Notes: generated by a model not told the origin, from the sequence alone. Shown: positions 9,932 through 19,959, counted from the stretch's first letter. The stretch: 64,000 nt of DNA from JBFWUW01 sp050247075 (GCA_050247075.1 JBFWUW010000015.1:41024-105023), one strand, 5' to 3'. A program made the numbers and translations.

Positions 9932-9969
9932 TAACGGCATTCGGCGGTACCTACGGATGGCACGGGCTA

Positions 9970-11148
9970 TTAGCCTCCTTCGGCTGCTTGCCGCAACTCC
10001 GTCGAGGAGATGTCTAGGCGAAAGGTGTCGCCCGACACCTCTTGGCACAGGGTGGCCAGAGGCGGAGGCAGGTCTAGATCGGCAAGCGTTTCAAACCCCG
10101 CCGGCCCGCTGCGGCCAAACACCAGGAAACGGCCGCCGTTTTGGGCAATCTCGGCAATCGCCGCCAGACAGGCGGCCTGGTCGTGGCCGTAGTAACGGGG
10201 TGCCGCCAGCCGCACGATGGTATCGGTGCCGACGATGAACGTGGCGTCGGGAAACAGCCGTGATTTTTCCACAAACGTTGCCGCCCGCGAAAACCACAGC
10301 CGCTGATTGTCGGCGAATTGCTCGCTGCGCAAGGCCATCTCGGTGTAATCCAACGGCGGCTTATCGACATTCACGATGGAAATCTCGTACTCCACCGCCG
10401 CCTGCAGCATCTGGCCGGCCAGTTCCGCCATCTGCTGATGCCCAGCATGCAACGGGTTGAACGCGCCGGGGAAAATGGCCCGCCGGCCGTTGACGGCGGC
10501 CTCGGCATGGTCGAAGCCCGCGTTGTGGGCCGCGGTCAATGGTTGACGGCCTAGCAGCAGTTCTTGCCAGGCAGCCGGCGCGGCGGTCAGTTCGACATCG
10601 ATCTCCTCGTGGGTAAACAGGCCCAGTTTCACGCGCTGCTCCAGTTCGGCCGATTCGGCCAGCGCGTTGAGGATCAGCCCGGCGATGAGTTGCTCTTCCT
10701 CCGCCCGCGTGCGGCGGTCCTTGGCCAGTTCCAGCGACCAGGTGGCCGTAGCGGCTGCGGTTTGCACCGCCACATGGGCGCGGTGCGGACCCAGTTTCGG
10801 GCGATCGCTGGCCAGGCTGGCCGTGCAGCCCACACCGGCCGTTTGCCCCCCAGGCCGCGGCGGATCGCCACGCGCGCCCAGATCGAGCGAGCGCTGAAAA
10901 GCGGCCGCCGCCATGGCCCTGGCGGTGCGGGCGGAACAATACTTCTCTGGCGGCGAACCGAGCCAATCGGCCGTGGCCGCCGCCGAGTAAGGCACGACAG
11001 CCTCCAGTACGGTTCGCGATGCCCCAGGCACCGAGAGCAAGGCCGAAATGGCTCCGCTTCCCCCGCCCGTTACGGCCAACACCATTCCCAGCGACCTGTC
11101 ATGCAAGGCCCGGACGAGCAGCGTGTTCTGGTCGAGGGGAGTGGTCAT
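9970..11148 (-). CDS. CinA/PncC-like domain fused to a NadD-like nucleotidyltransferase
   Basis: In this 392-residue protein, residues about 5-165 resemble the CinA C-terminal (NMN deamidase, PncC) fold: SVPGASRTVLEAVVPYS and GVGCTASLASDRP match its conserved strands. The usual ESCTGG signature reads LAVTGG, so the catalytic Glu-Ser pair seems lost. Residues about 220-392 are a nucleotidyltransferase: FPGAFNPLHAGHQ has the HxGH motif (His234, His237), and ISSTELR near the C-terminus is the second signature of the NadD/cytidylyltransferase fold. Deamidation of NMN and adenylation of NaMN are consecutive steps of NAD salvage, so the fusion suggests NAD metabolism, with the first domain perhaps structural. 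Confidence 0.75.
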   Translation of the reverse strand: MTTPLDQNTLLVRALHDRSLGMVLAVTGGGSGAISALLSVPGASRTVLEAVVPYSAAATADWLGSPPEKYCSARTARAMAAAAFQRSLDLGARGDPPRPGGQTAGVGCTASLASDRPKLGPHRAHVAVQTAAATATWSLELAKDRRTRAEEEQLIAGLILNALAESAELEQRVKLGLFTHEEIDVELTAAPAAWQELLLGRQPLTAAHNAGFDHAEAAVNGRRAIFPGAFNPLHAGHQQMAELAGQMLQAAVEYEISIVNVDKPPLDYTEMALRSEQFADNQRLWFSRAATFVEKSRLFPDATFIVGTDTIVRLAAPRYYGHDQAACLAAIAEIAQNGGRFLVFGRSGPAGFETLADLDLPPPLATLCQEVSGDTFRLDISSTELRQAAEGG

Positions 11149-11204
11149 ACGCCTGCCATTGTAGCCGCGGGCCAGCCGCCGGTCCTACCAAAGTGGCTCC
11201 GGCC

Positions 11205-12962
11205 TTACGATCGCAACCGCTGTTTGATCTCGGCCTGGCATTCGTCAGCCTTGATCCGCCATTGCTTGAGCGTGTCGCGGTCGCGGATGGTGACCGTGCC
11301 GTCTTGCAGCGTTTGGCTGTCAATGGTGATGCAGTAGGGCGTGCCGACTTCGTCCTGGCGGCGGTAGCGGCGGCCAACCGCGCCCTTTTCGTCGTAAAAC
11401 ACGTTAAAGTCCTGCTTCAACTCGCGGTAGATCTTTTGAGCGATCTCTGGCATGCCATCCTTCTTGACCAGCGGAAAAATGGCCGCCTTGATCGGAGCCA
11501 GCCGCGGGTGCAGCTTCAACACCGTGCGGGTTTGAGGCTTGCCGTTCTCGTCGGGCGCCGTGTCCTCGCAGTACGCCTCGCAGAGAAAGGCCAACGTGGC
11601 CCGATCGGCACCGGCGGAAGGCTCAATCACATGCGGCAAGTATCGATACTTTTCGTTGCGCTTGTTTTCTTTCGTATCAGCTAATCCACCTTCCACTGCT
11701 CTTGCCCACTGCTCTTCGTCGAAATAGTAGAAATCCTTGCCGCTGCCGCGATGCTTGGGCTTGCCGTCGGCGTCTTTTTCCACCTCCAGTGGCCGCGTTT
11801 TGGGGTCGAGCTTGCCCTCCATGTGGCTGCGCAGATCGAAGTCGCCCCGATGGGCGATGCCTTCCAGTTCGCCAAATTCGCCCGGCGGCAAGAAGGGAAA
11901 GCCATACTCAATATCGGCCGTGCCGGTGGAATAATGGCTCAACTCGTCGGGGTCGTGCTCGCGCAACCGCAAGCGCTCGTTCGACAGGCCCAGGTCGGTG
12001 TACCACTTCATGCGGCGGTCGCGCCAATACTGGTACCACTGCCGAGAGGAGTCGGGCCGGCAAAAAAATTCGATCTCCATCTGCTCGAACTCGCGCGAGC
12101 GGAAGGTGAAGTTGCGCGGCGTGATCTCGTTGCGGAAGGACTTGCCGACCTGCGCGATGCCAAAGGGAATCTTCACCCGCGTGCTGTCGGTGACGTTTTT
12201 GAAATTGACGAAAATGCCTTGGGCCGTTTCTGGCCGCAGGAAAACTTCCACATCCTGGCCGGCCAAGGCGCCAGCGTGGGACTTGAACATCAGGTTGTAT
12301 TCCCGCGGTTCAATCAAGTCGCCGCCACACTGCGGACATGGTGTTTGCAGGCCCGTCGCGGCAAGCTGTTCGGTCGCGACATATTGCAGCAACTCCGTAA
12401 TCGACAGCGGCTGATCGGGCGGATTTTCTTTGAGCCTTTGCGACAGCCACGAAAGTGTCACCTCTGGACTTCGGACCAAGGCTAGCCCAGGCGCGAGTTT
12501 CCGGCCTTTTGATTTTGCCCATTTGAGCAAGCTTGGCCCTTCCACGGCAATCAGGTCGCCCGTCACGAACGAACCGCAAGCTTCCGCGAGGGCATTGACC
12601 CAATCACTTGCGCGCAACATTTCCCACACATGGTCCGCGCGAAACAGCCGCTTGCACTGGCGGCAAGCCTGCATCATGTCGTGGAACAAATCGTAATGGC
12701 CCGAGCACTTCCAGACCTGCGGGTGCATGATGATCGTGCAGTCCAGGCCGGTCATTTCGTACGGTTCCGGCGCGCCGGGCAACGTGGCCAGGTCGTCGTG
12801 GCCGGTGACCATGTCGCGCCACCAGGCCTCTTTGATGTTGCGTTTAAGCTCCACGCCCAGGGGACCGTAGTCCCAAAAGCCGTTCAGGCCGCCGTAGATT
12901 TCGCTGGACTGAAACAGAAAACCCCGCCGTTTGCAGAGCGAAACAAGCTTGTCCATATCCAT
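11205..12962 (-). CDS. glyQS: Glycyl-tRNA synthetase (single-chain, class II)
   Basis: This 585-residue enzyme charges tRNA-Gly with glycine. The N-terminus (CKRRGFLFQSSEIYGGLNGF, DYGPLG) and motif 2 (GKSFRNEITPRNFTFRSREF) are diagnostic of the dimeric GRS1 type; a C-terminal anticodon-binding domain follows (APIKAAIFPLVKKD). Two zinc-ligand pairs are visible: CRQC near residue 105 and CPQCGGDL near 210. They are separated by an unusually long segment of about 90-100 residues (SFVTGDLIAVEGPSLLKWAK...), which makes the protein longer than the family's usual 460-510 residues. ATG 12962 is chosen over the upstream in-frame TTG at 12980. Confidence 0.93.
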   Translation of the reverse strand: MDMDKLVSLCKRRGFLFQSSEIYGGLNGFWDYGPLGVELKRNIKEAWWRDMVTGHDDLATLPGAPEPYEMTGLDCTIIMHPQVWKCSGHYDLFHDMMQACRQCKRLFRADHVWEMLRASDWVNALAEACGSFVTGDLIAVEGPSLLKWAKSKGRKLAPGLALVRSPEVTLSWLSQRLKENPPDQPLSITELLQYVATEQLAATGLQTPCPQCGGDLIEPREYNLMFKSHAGALAGQDVEVFLRPETAQGIFVNFKNVTDSTRVKIPFGIAQVGKSFRNEITPRNFTFRSREFEQMEIEFFCRPDSSRQWYQYWRDRRMKWYTDLGLSNERLRLREHDPDELSHYSTGTADIEYGFPFLPPGEFGELEGIAHRGDFDLRSHMEGKLDPKTRPLEVEKDADGKPKHRGSGKDFYYFDEEQWARAVEGGLADTKENKRNEKYRYLPHVIEPSAGADRATLAFLCEAYCEDTAPDENGKPQTRTVLKLHPRLAPIKAAIFPLVKKDGMPEIAQKIYRELKQDFNVFYDEKGAVGRRYRRQDEVGTPYCITIDSQTLQDGTVTIRDRDTLKQWRIKADECQAEIKQRLRS

Positions 12963-13105
12963 GAGGGAAACGCCGCGCAAGAATTGCCAAGTGATAAACC
13001 GTCGTTGCGGGATAGTTTACACAAGGAGGGCCGGATCGCCCATGAGGTTCGGCCTGGAGAGCGGGGCCGTGCGGTCTCTAAATGCATCGGCCGCGCCAAC
13101 TCCGC

Positions 13106-13139
13106 TTGACAGCCACTATTACACTGTATAGTGTAATAG
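13106..13139 (+). promoter_or_regulatory. Promoter with overlapping ArsR-type operator
   Basis: A TTGACA box (13106-13111) is followed after 15 bases by TATAGT (13127-13132). Overlapping it is an inverted repeat: CTATTACACT (13116-13125), four central bases, AGTGTAATAG (13130-13139). Ten-base arms around a short centre, overlapping the -10 region just before an ArsR-family gene, fit an autoregulatory metal-responsive operator. The role is inferred. Confidence 0.7.
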
Positions 13140-13159
13140 CGATGAAGGGAAACTTGCGC

Positions 13160-13540
13160 ATGGCCAAACGAACGACAAAACCAATCCCCGCACCGTGTTC
13201 CGAAAAAGCCTGCCTGCGGGAGCGGCCACTAATTTCTGGCGGATGCGCGCTGGAGATGGAAGCCCTGTTCGCGGTGCTGGCGAATGACACGCGCCTGCGG
13301 CTGCTGCACGAGATGGCCCGAGGTGGCGAGGTTTGCGTGATCGACCTGGCGGCCGCGCTGGAAATGAAGCCGCAGGCCGTTTCCAACCAGTTGCAGCGTT
13401 TGCTTGACCGAAAGATCGTGGCCTGCCGCCGCGACGGAAACAACAGGCTCTATCGCATTCTGGACAACTGCGTAATGGTCCTCTTGGAACGCGGCCTGTG
13501 CCTGGTCGAGGAAACCGCGAAACGAAATGGTAAGCCGTAG
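13160..13540 (+). CDS. ArsR/SmtB-family transcriptional regulator
   Basis: This is a winged-helix repressor of 126 residues. MEALFAVLANDTRLRLLHEM and the recognition helix region MKPQAVSNQLQRLLDRKIV are typical of ArsR/SmtB. Cysteines occur in the N-terminal arm (PCSEKACLRE, GGCALE) and in EVCVIDLA, which corresponds to the ELCVCDL metal-sensing box with only one of its two cysteines kept. The ATG at 13160 has GAAGGGA about ten bases upstream; the ATG at 13142 is too close to the expected transcription start. Its operator overlaps its own promoter, and it lies 36 bp before a cysteine-rich copper-storage gene, suggesting metal-controlled co-expression. Confidence 0.88.
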   Translation: MAKRTTKPIPAPCSEKACLRERPLISGGCALEMEALFAVLANDTRLRLLHEMARGGEVCVIDLAAALEMKPQAVSNQLQRLLDRKIVACRRDGNNRLYRILDNCVMVLLERGLCLVEETAKRNGKP

Positions 13541-13576
13541 TGTTACCTTATTTTTCCTTGCTTCAGGAGAATTGCG

Positions 13577-13987
13577 ATGAAACGATTTCTAATGGCGGCG
13601 GCCGTGGCTCTGGCGGCCTGTTCCGCGCGGGAAGCCCGCGCGGCGAATGACGGCGATGCCGATGCCTGCTGCCGGGTATGCAAGGACTGCGAAAAGACCT
13701 GCTTGAAATGCGTGGCGGCTTGCCTCGACGAACTGGCGGGTGGCAAAGGCGACCGTCACGCTTGCATCCAGCTTTGCCTGGACTGCGCGGATATCTGCGG
13801 CACCTGCCAGAAGATCGCCGCCCGCGGCGGGCCGTTGGATGGCATCATCAGCGCGGCTTGCGCGCAAGCCTGCGAAAAGTGCTCGCAAGAGTGCGCCAAG
13901 CACAAAGACGACAAGGCCTGCCAGGCCTGTGCAGAGCAGTGCCGCAAGTGCGCCAAAGAGTGCCGAGAGCTGGGTAAGAAAGAATAA
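13577..13987 (+). CDS. Cys-rich four-helix-bundle copper-storage protein (Csp/DUF326-like)
   Basis: This 136-residue exported protein has 21 cysteines after the leader, arranged CxxxC/CxxC along predicted helices (ACCRVCKDCEKTC, CIQLCLDCADICGTC, CAQACEKCSQEC, CAEQCRKCAKEC). That is the hallmark of Csp1-type copper-storage four-helix bundles, where the thiolates fill the core with Cu(I). The leader MKRFLMAAAVALAACS has an LAAC lipobox, while ARA-AND downstream would also suit signal peptidase I, so it may be a lipoprotein or a periplasmic protein. An AGGAG ribosome site precedes the ATG. It forms a pair with the preceding ArsR regulator. Confidence 0.87.
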   Translation: MKRFLMAAAVALAACSAREARAANDGDADACCRVCKDCEKTCLKCVAACLDELAGGKGDRHACIQLCLDCADICGTCQKIAARGGPLDGIISAACAQACEKCSQECAKHKDDKACQACAEQCRKCAKECRELGKKE

Positions 13988-14094
13988 AAAGCGGCATCCA
14001 TGCCGATCTGGCCGTCCGTGGCAAATACTCGGCCGCGCCGGGTGACATCGGGGGGCCAAGCAGGAAATTTGAGCCGCTTGTTAAGCGTCGGTGT

Positions 14095-14130
14095 CGATAG
14101 CCCGGCTCCTTCCGTGAAGCCGGGTTATCG
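14095..14130. terminator. Hairpin between convergent csp-like and mraZ-like genes
   Basis: Arms CGATAGCCCGGCT (14095-14107) and AGCCGGGTTATCG (14118-14130) pair over 13 bases with one G-T type mismatch and a ten-base loop. There is no clear T tract. Its place between convergent genes suggests a two-way terminator or mRNA-end hairpin. Confidence 0.55.
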
Positions 14131-14194
14131 GTGCTGGTTCTGATTGATTTGTTCGCGAGGATGAAAGGGGGCTTCGTCTGTTTCGACGAGGGGC

Positions 14195-14710
14195 CTATTC
14201 CGACAAACGGTCCAACAGTTTTCTGAACCGCGGCATGCGGCGGTCGAGGTAAGCCAGCCAGGCGGCCGGTTGCCAGATCTCCACGCACACCGCTGCTCCC
14301 ACCACTAACAATTCGCCGCCCGCCGGCACCTGTAAAAATTCTCGAAATCCCTCCGGTATCAGCAGCCGCCCGCGCGCGGCCAACGGCACCGTGCGATGGC
14401 GGGTCGACAGCAACCGGCCCAACAACTGCACATCGGTCAATCGGCCATCCAGCTTGCCGGCTTTCATTTTGCTTTGCACCACATCCAATCCCTGGCTCAG
14501 CCGGGCTTGCCAAACCGCGGCGTTCCATAGGCTCAAGCAACCGGTACGCTCCTTGGCCAACACGCAGTCCTCCCCCTCCTTCGCCAGCCGCTCGGCCAGT
14601 TCCGGCGGCAGCGACAAGCGAAACCGCTCGTCCAGCGTCCGCTGAAACTCTCCCAGGATGAAATCGTGCTGCTCGGCGGACATACGGGCGTTGGGCCGGT
14701 TGGGCGACAT
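14195..14710 (-). CDS. MraZ-like DNA-binding protein
   Basis: This 171-residue protein has two MraZ/AbrB-type half domains. ILGEFQRTLDERFRLSLPPELAE matches the first DxxxR-containing unit (MraZ consensus GEFxHTLDxKGRLxIP), with GCLSLWNAAVWQARL after it; the second is VPLAARGRLLIPEGFREFL. It is somewhat longer than the usual 140-150 residues. MraZ normally starts the division/cell-wall (dcw) cluster and represses it, but no mraW, fts or mur gene is nearby here. Upstream direct repeats with TGGGA cores could be its own operator. Confidence 0.8.
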   Translation of the reverse strand: MSPNRPNARMSAEQHDFILGEFQRTLDERFRLSLPPELAERLAKEGEDCVLAKERTGCLSLWNAAVWQARLSQGLDVVQSKMKAGKLDGRLTDVQLLGRLLSTRHRTVPLAARGRLLIPEGFREFLQVPAGGELLVVGAAVCVEIWQPAAWLAYLDRRMPRFRKLLDRLSE

Positions 14711-14774
14711 GGCCTAAGCCATCCTGGTCGCCGGGTGATCCTCCGTGGCAATGAAAAGTTTGAAGTGAGTTGTT

Positions 14775-14831
14775 TGGGTTGATTTCCCACAAAAACTTGA
14801 TTTGATCATCATTAGTGGGCTGATTTCCCAC
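14775..14831 (-). promoter_or_regulatory. Two near-identical TGGG...CCCA direct repeats upstream of mraZ-like gene
   Basis: TGGGTTGATTTCCCACA (14775-14791) and TGGGCTGATTTCCCAC (14816-14831) are spaced 41 bases apart, about four helical turns. On the minus strand each carries the TGTGGGA core like that in MraZ boxes. They lie 65-120 bases before the mraZ-like start, so they are candidate operators. Confidence 0.5.
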
Positions 14832-14956
14832 GGTCTGGGAATATACCAACTTCAGCATCGATTGCAACGCCCGCGGCAAAGATTCCGCCATACGCGGACA
14901 GGCGGCAACCGGGCGGGCCTGCTTGATCGTGCCGAGAGTCGGCATGGAAACGAACA

Positions 14957-15091
14957 ATGCCTGCCGCAACCTTTAGAGGGTTGCGACAGGCATCGTTGCA
15001 TATTGGGCCGGACAGGGCGCCACTGGCGGTTCGTCCGCCGGTGGCGCTACATGGCACTGGTGCCACTGGCGGACAAGCCGCCAGTGGCACC
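14957..15091. terminator. Three consecutive strong hairpins
   Basis: Hairpin 1 spans 14957-14993 (ATGCCTGCCGCAACC and its complement, one mismatch). Hairpin 2 spans 15017-15047 (GCGCCACTGGCGG arm, one mismatch). Hairpin 3 spans 15059-15091 with perfect 14-base arms GGTGCCACTGGCGG/CCGCCAGTGGCACC. They end 25 bases beyond the helicase stop codon and share the CCACTGGCGG core. They probably act as a terminator or transcript-end protector for the helicase, or are a palindromic repeat. Confidence 0.6.
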
Positions 15092-15115
15092 CATAAGTTA
15101 ATCTTTGGCTCCGCC

Positions 15116-16468
<1,353 letters not shown>

Positions 16469-17109
16469 CAATTGATTCTTTCCAAGAACTTTTCCCGCGG
16501 TTGGCAAAAAGTCTTGCCAATCTCGTTGTCGGTGCGAACGGACACGCAGCAACAGCACGAGTCGCCTGGTAAGGGCAACGTGCCACAGCGATGCGGTCCT
16601 ACAACTCGCGTGCCTCGCGCGGTCAACGGGCTATCGCCACGCCACACGGGGCGGGCAACGCCAATATTGACCCCGGCGAAGCGCCGCACACAGCTTACAA
16701 AGGCCGCACGGCACCGCGGGAGGGAGTTCTTCTAGGAGGGATCCAGGACGAAAGACGCCGGACGCGGGCCGCGTCCAATAAAAGCCATCGACACCTGGCG
16801 GTTATCCGATGGCTGACTGGCAGTTAGTCCACTGGATATGTCCGGCTTTGTTAGGGCCGGTAACAGAACTATACGCGATGAACGGCCATTCACCAAGTGC
16901 TCTATCCCATGAATTTGCCCGCAAATTCCCCCCCTGGCCAGCGACCGGCAACGCCACGCCAGCGATTATGCCGGATAAACAACCTGCCCGGCCCGCTGCA
17001 TGATTGTTGGCGAAAAATCGCGCAGGGTGGGACGAGCGGATATCGGCTCCCCATTCATTCGCGGTTTATCCGCGATGTCCCACCAAGTCCGCGATTTTCC
17101 CGCCGGTTC
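16469..17109. other. 641-base intergenic region with a partial R4 repeat
   Basis: No convincing gene is present. It carries the upstream region of the helicase (minus strand) and, at about 17022-17085, a divergent half copy of the R4 repeat (AGGGTGGGACGAGCGG ... CCGCGATGTCCCACC). The rest is unremarkable. Confidence 0.6.
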
Positions 17110-18543
17110 CTATGCCAACTCCGCGATCGGCTGATGGTCCTCGATGATCCGCACGATTTCCCGCGGCAGGCCGCGGGTGACGCGCAGCTCGCTGGCGTCC
17201 AGCAAGGTGTGCAGCACTGTAGCCAGCAGATGGTGCGGCCGATACGGCATGCCGATAGCGCGGCCCGCCTGGCTGTCCGATTCGCCCACGATCTGGCCCA
17301 TCTTCAGGCCGCCGCCCGACAGCAGCAGCGGCGTCAGTTCGCCGTAGTGGTCGCGTCCGCCGTCGCGATTGATGCGGGGGGTGCGCCCCATTTCGCCGGT
17401 CACGGCCAGCAGAATCTTGTCTTGTAGGCCGCGCTCATGGACGTCTTCGATAAAGGCCGCCACGGCATGATCGACCTGCGGAGCCAGCCATTCCATGCCC
17501 CCCATGTACTTGGGGCTGTTGCCGTTGGCGTGCATGTCCCAGCCGCAGTCCGAAACGGTCACAAACCCGCAACCAGCCTCGCACAGCCGCCGCGCCAGCA
17601 ACATCTGCTTGCCGAGCAAATTGGTGGAGCGGTGCATGTCGTTCCAGCGCTGCGCCTCGGCATTGTTGAACAGGTGGCTGGTATCGTACCTGGCCAGGGT
17701 GGCCGGCGATTCCTGGGTCAGATCGAAGGCCGCCGCCACGCCGCGGGCGATCACGTCGAAGGCTTGCTGCTGGTACTTGCCAACGCCCTCAAACTGGCCG
17801 CTGGCATCCAGCCGCCGCCGCATTTGGTCTAGCCCGCTCAGCAACGAGCGGCGGTCGTCGAACCGCTCGCGGGGGAGCGTCAATTGCATGTTCTGCTTGA
17901 TCTCGCCCCCGCCTTGCGGATCGAAGGCCCGGTAGTGGGCCGGTAAAGAACCGGGATCGGTCAGCGTGGGAAGGGCGCTGGTTTCAAAATTGCCGCGCAG
18001 CTTCAGGCCGGCCTCGACCGCCTCGGGCAGCACCAGCGTATTGCGGGGCGTGCCCAACGTGGGATGGTTGGTTCCCGCCACGCGGGCGTACACGGCGCTC
18101 ATGGAGGCCTTCAGCTTGTTACCGCCGCTGACGACCTCTTGGTAGGTGTGGCCCGAGTTGTTCGATCCGTAAGAACGGACGATGGAAAAATGTTTCGTCA
18201 GCCGGGCCAACCGCGAGAAATGCCCGCCAAAGGTAATGCCCGGCAGATCGGTGGCGACCTCGCCAAATTGCGCCCTAATCTCCGACGGGGCCGACATCTT
18301 GGGGTCAAAAAACTCGATATGCGACGGGCCGCCTTGCAGAAACAGCAGCACCACCGATTTGTCGCGCACCAGCGAGACACGCTGGCCCGACTCCGCCGCC
18401 ACGGCCCGCGCCGCCAACCAACCGGGCAGGTCCATCCCCCCCAGGCCAAGCGCCCCCAGCCCCAACGCTCCGACGCGCAGAAAATCGCGCCGCGCCAAGC
18501 CCTGGCAATTGCGGTCGGGTCGAGTATCGCTCAGCGTCAGCAT
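17110..18543 (-). CDS. DUF1501 family Tat-exported protein
   Basis: This 477-residue protein starts with the twin-arginine leader LARRDFLRVGALGLGALGL. The body has the sulfatase/alkaline-phosphatase-like features of DUF1501: VVLLFLQGGPSHIEFFDPK, FVTVSDCGWDMHAN and LLAVTGEMGRTPRIN. In Planctomycetota DUF1501 genes are numerous and usually adjoin a DUF1549/DUF1553 cytochrome-like partner; none is next to this copy. The substrate is unknown. ATG 18543 is chosen because the frame upstream (MPFSHQ...) is not leader-like and lies before a GGGAGC ribosome site. Confidence 0.88.
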   Translation of the reverse strand: MLTLSDTRPDRNCQGLARRDFLRVGALGLGALGLGGMDLPGWLAARAVAAESGQRVSLVRDKSVVLLFLQGGPSHIEFFDPKMSAPSEIRAQFGEVATDLPGITFGGHFSRLARLTKHFSIVRSYGSNNSGHTYQEVVSGGNKLKASMSAVYARVAGTNHPTLGTPRNTLVLPEAVEAGLKLRGNFETSALPTLTDPGSLPAHYRAFDPQGGGEIKQNMQLTLPRERFDDRRSLLSGLDQMRRRLDASGQFEGVGKYQQQAFDVIARGVAAAFDLTQESPATLARYDTSHLFNNAEAQRWNDMHRSTNLLGKQMLLARRLCEAGCGFVTVSDCGWDMHANGNSPKYMGGMEWLAPQVDHAVAAFIEDVHERGLQDKILLAVTGEMGRTPRINRDGGRDHYGELTPLLLSGGGLKMGQIVGESDSQAGRAIGMPYRPHHLLATVLHTLLDASELRVTRGLPREIVRIIEDHQPIAELA

Positions 18544-18750
18544 CAGCAGCTCCCGCGAACAGGTGAAACTCCGCCCGCCATTATACGTCAACAACCGTTG
18601 ATGCGAAAATGGCATTCTTTGCCGAGTTCGGATTCGTCGAGCCGAAACCCGATTAACCGCCCGCGGTGTGCTTAGAATAGTCCAGGTGCTACGTTAGACC
18701 GTCTCGAGCTGTTCCGATGTCCGACTCGCCCAAGCCTCCTGGAGTAGACA

Positions 18751-19857
18751 ATGCCTGGCAGAATTGGCTGGTTCCTCATGTGGTGCGGATCACTGACGAT
18801 TGGCTGTTTGGCGTCCACGCTGTTCGCCCAGTCCACGGAGCCTGGTCCGGAAAACTCCTCGATTGGCAAACCCATTTCCGCCATTGCACCCTTCGACGCG
18901 GAACAAGCGGGAGTCCATCAAGCGGCATGGGGTAAACACCTCGGCGTGGCGGTTGAATCGGCCAACTCGCTTGATATCAAGATGGTTCTCATTCCGCCCG
19001 GCGAATTTCAGATGGGGAGCAGCGACGAACAGGTTGAATCCGCACTGCGGTTGGCGGCGGAACTCAAGGTCGACGAAAACACCCGAAAACGGATTCGCGA
19101 GGGGGAACGGCCCCAACATCGAATGCGGATCGCCGATCCGTTTTTCCTGGCGGACACCGAGGTTACGATTGCCCAGTTTCGCAAGTTCGTCGAGGAGACT
19201 GGCTATCGGACTCAGGCGGAAGAGTTGCAAACGGGAAACTCCGCGGACCCCAACAAAGCCTCCGCCGATGAGCGAAACGGTTTCGATTGGCGTTCCCCCG
19301 GTTTCGCGCAACACGCGGACGCCGCGGTTTCGCAGGTTACGTGGAACGACGCGGTCGCCTTCTGCAACTGGTTAAGCAAGAAGGAAAGCCTGCCGGTCAG
19401 TTTTCGCGATGACGCGGAGGCGGGATGGGTGTTGCTGCCCCAGGCCAAGGGCTACCGACTTCCCACGGAGGCTGAATGGGAATACGCGGCTCGCGCCGGC
19501 ACAAACACGCACTTTCACGCTGGCGACGACCCCGCGATTCTAGCGGACTATGGCTGGTTCGGGTTCGAATCGGGCAGCACACCCGTGCGAGTCGTCGGCT
19601 CAAAGTTGCCCAATGCATTCGGCCTGCACGACATGCACGGCAACGTCGGCGAATGGTGCCAGGATTTCTACGATCTTACGTCGTATCCCAAGCACTATGT
19701 CACGAGCCGCCCCGAACTAGACCCCCGATCGCGCCGCGTCATTCGTGGTGGCGACTGGTGGGGAAATGCCCTGCGATGCCGATCGGCGTTTCGAGGTTAC
19801 GGAGATCAAATCACCCGCAGTGACGATCTTGGTTTTCGCCTGGCTCGTACACCGTAG
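18751..19857 (+). CDS. Exported SUMF1/FGE-sulfatase-domain protein
   Basis: This 368-residue protein has a signal peptide (about residues 1-27, ending TLFAQ). The formylglycine-generating-enzyme-like domain runs from IKMVLIPPGEFQMGSS to the end, with LADTEVTIAQFRKFV, VSQVTWNDAVAFCNWLS, YRLPTEAEWEYAARAG, NVGEWCQDFYD, VIRGGDWWG and DLGFRLART. In FGE a pair of cysteines activates copper; here the matching segment NALRCRSAFRG has one, so sulfatase maturation activity is uncertain. Many planctomycete members are carbohydrate- or adhesion-associated. No sulfatase is adjacent. Confidence 0.87.
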   Translation: MPGRIGWFLMWCGSLTIGCLASTLFAQSTEPGPENSSIGKPISAIAPFDAEQAGVHQAAWGKHLGVAVESANSLDIKMVLIPPGEFQMGSSDEQVESALRLAAELKVDENTRKRIREGERPQHRMRIADPFFLADTEVTIAQFRKFVEETGYRTQAEELQTGNSADPNKASADERNGFDWRSPGFAQHADAAVSQVTWNDAVAFCNWLSKKESLPVSFRDDAEAGWVLLPQAKGYRLPTEAEWEYAARAGTNTHFHAGDDPAILADYGWFGFESGSTPVRVVGSKLPNAFGLHDMHGNVGEWCQDFYDLTSYPKHYVTSRPELDPRSRRVIRGGDWWGNALRCRSAFRGYGDQITRSDDLGFRLARTP

Positions 19858-19959
19858 GCCCGGCTACTTTCAAATTCGTACCAACGACTTCTGACCCTTC
19901 GACCTTCACGAGACCCGTACCGCTATCTGTCGTCAACAGTCTCCAGGCAAGGCTCCAAC

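Larger units (their letters stand above)
14711..15115. other. Intergenic region between divergent mraZ-like and upstream helicase end
   Basis: This 405-base gap holds the putative mraZ operator repeats (14775-14831) and the three hairpins (14957-15091). No further gene is supported. Confidence 0.6.
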
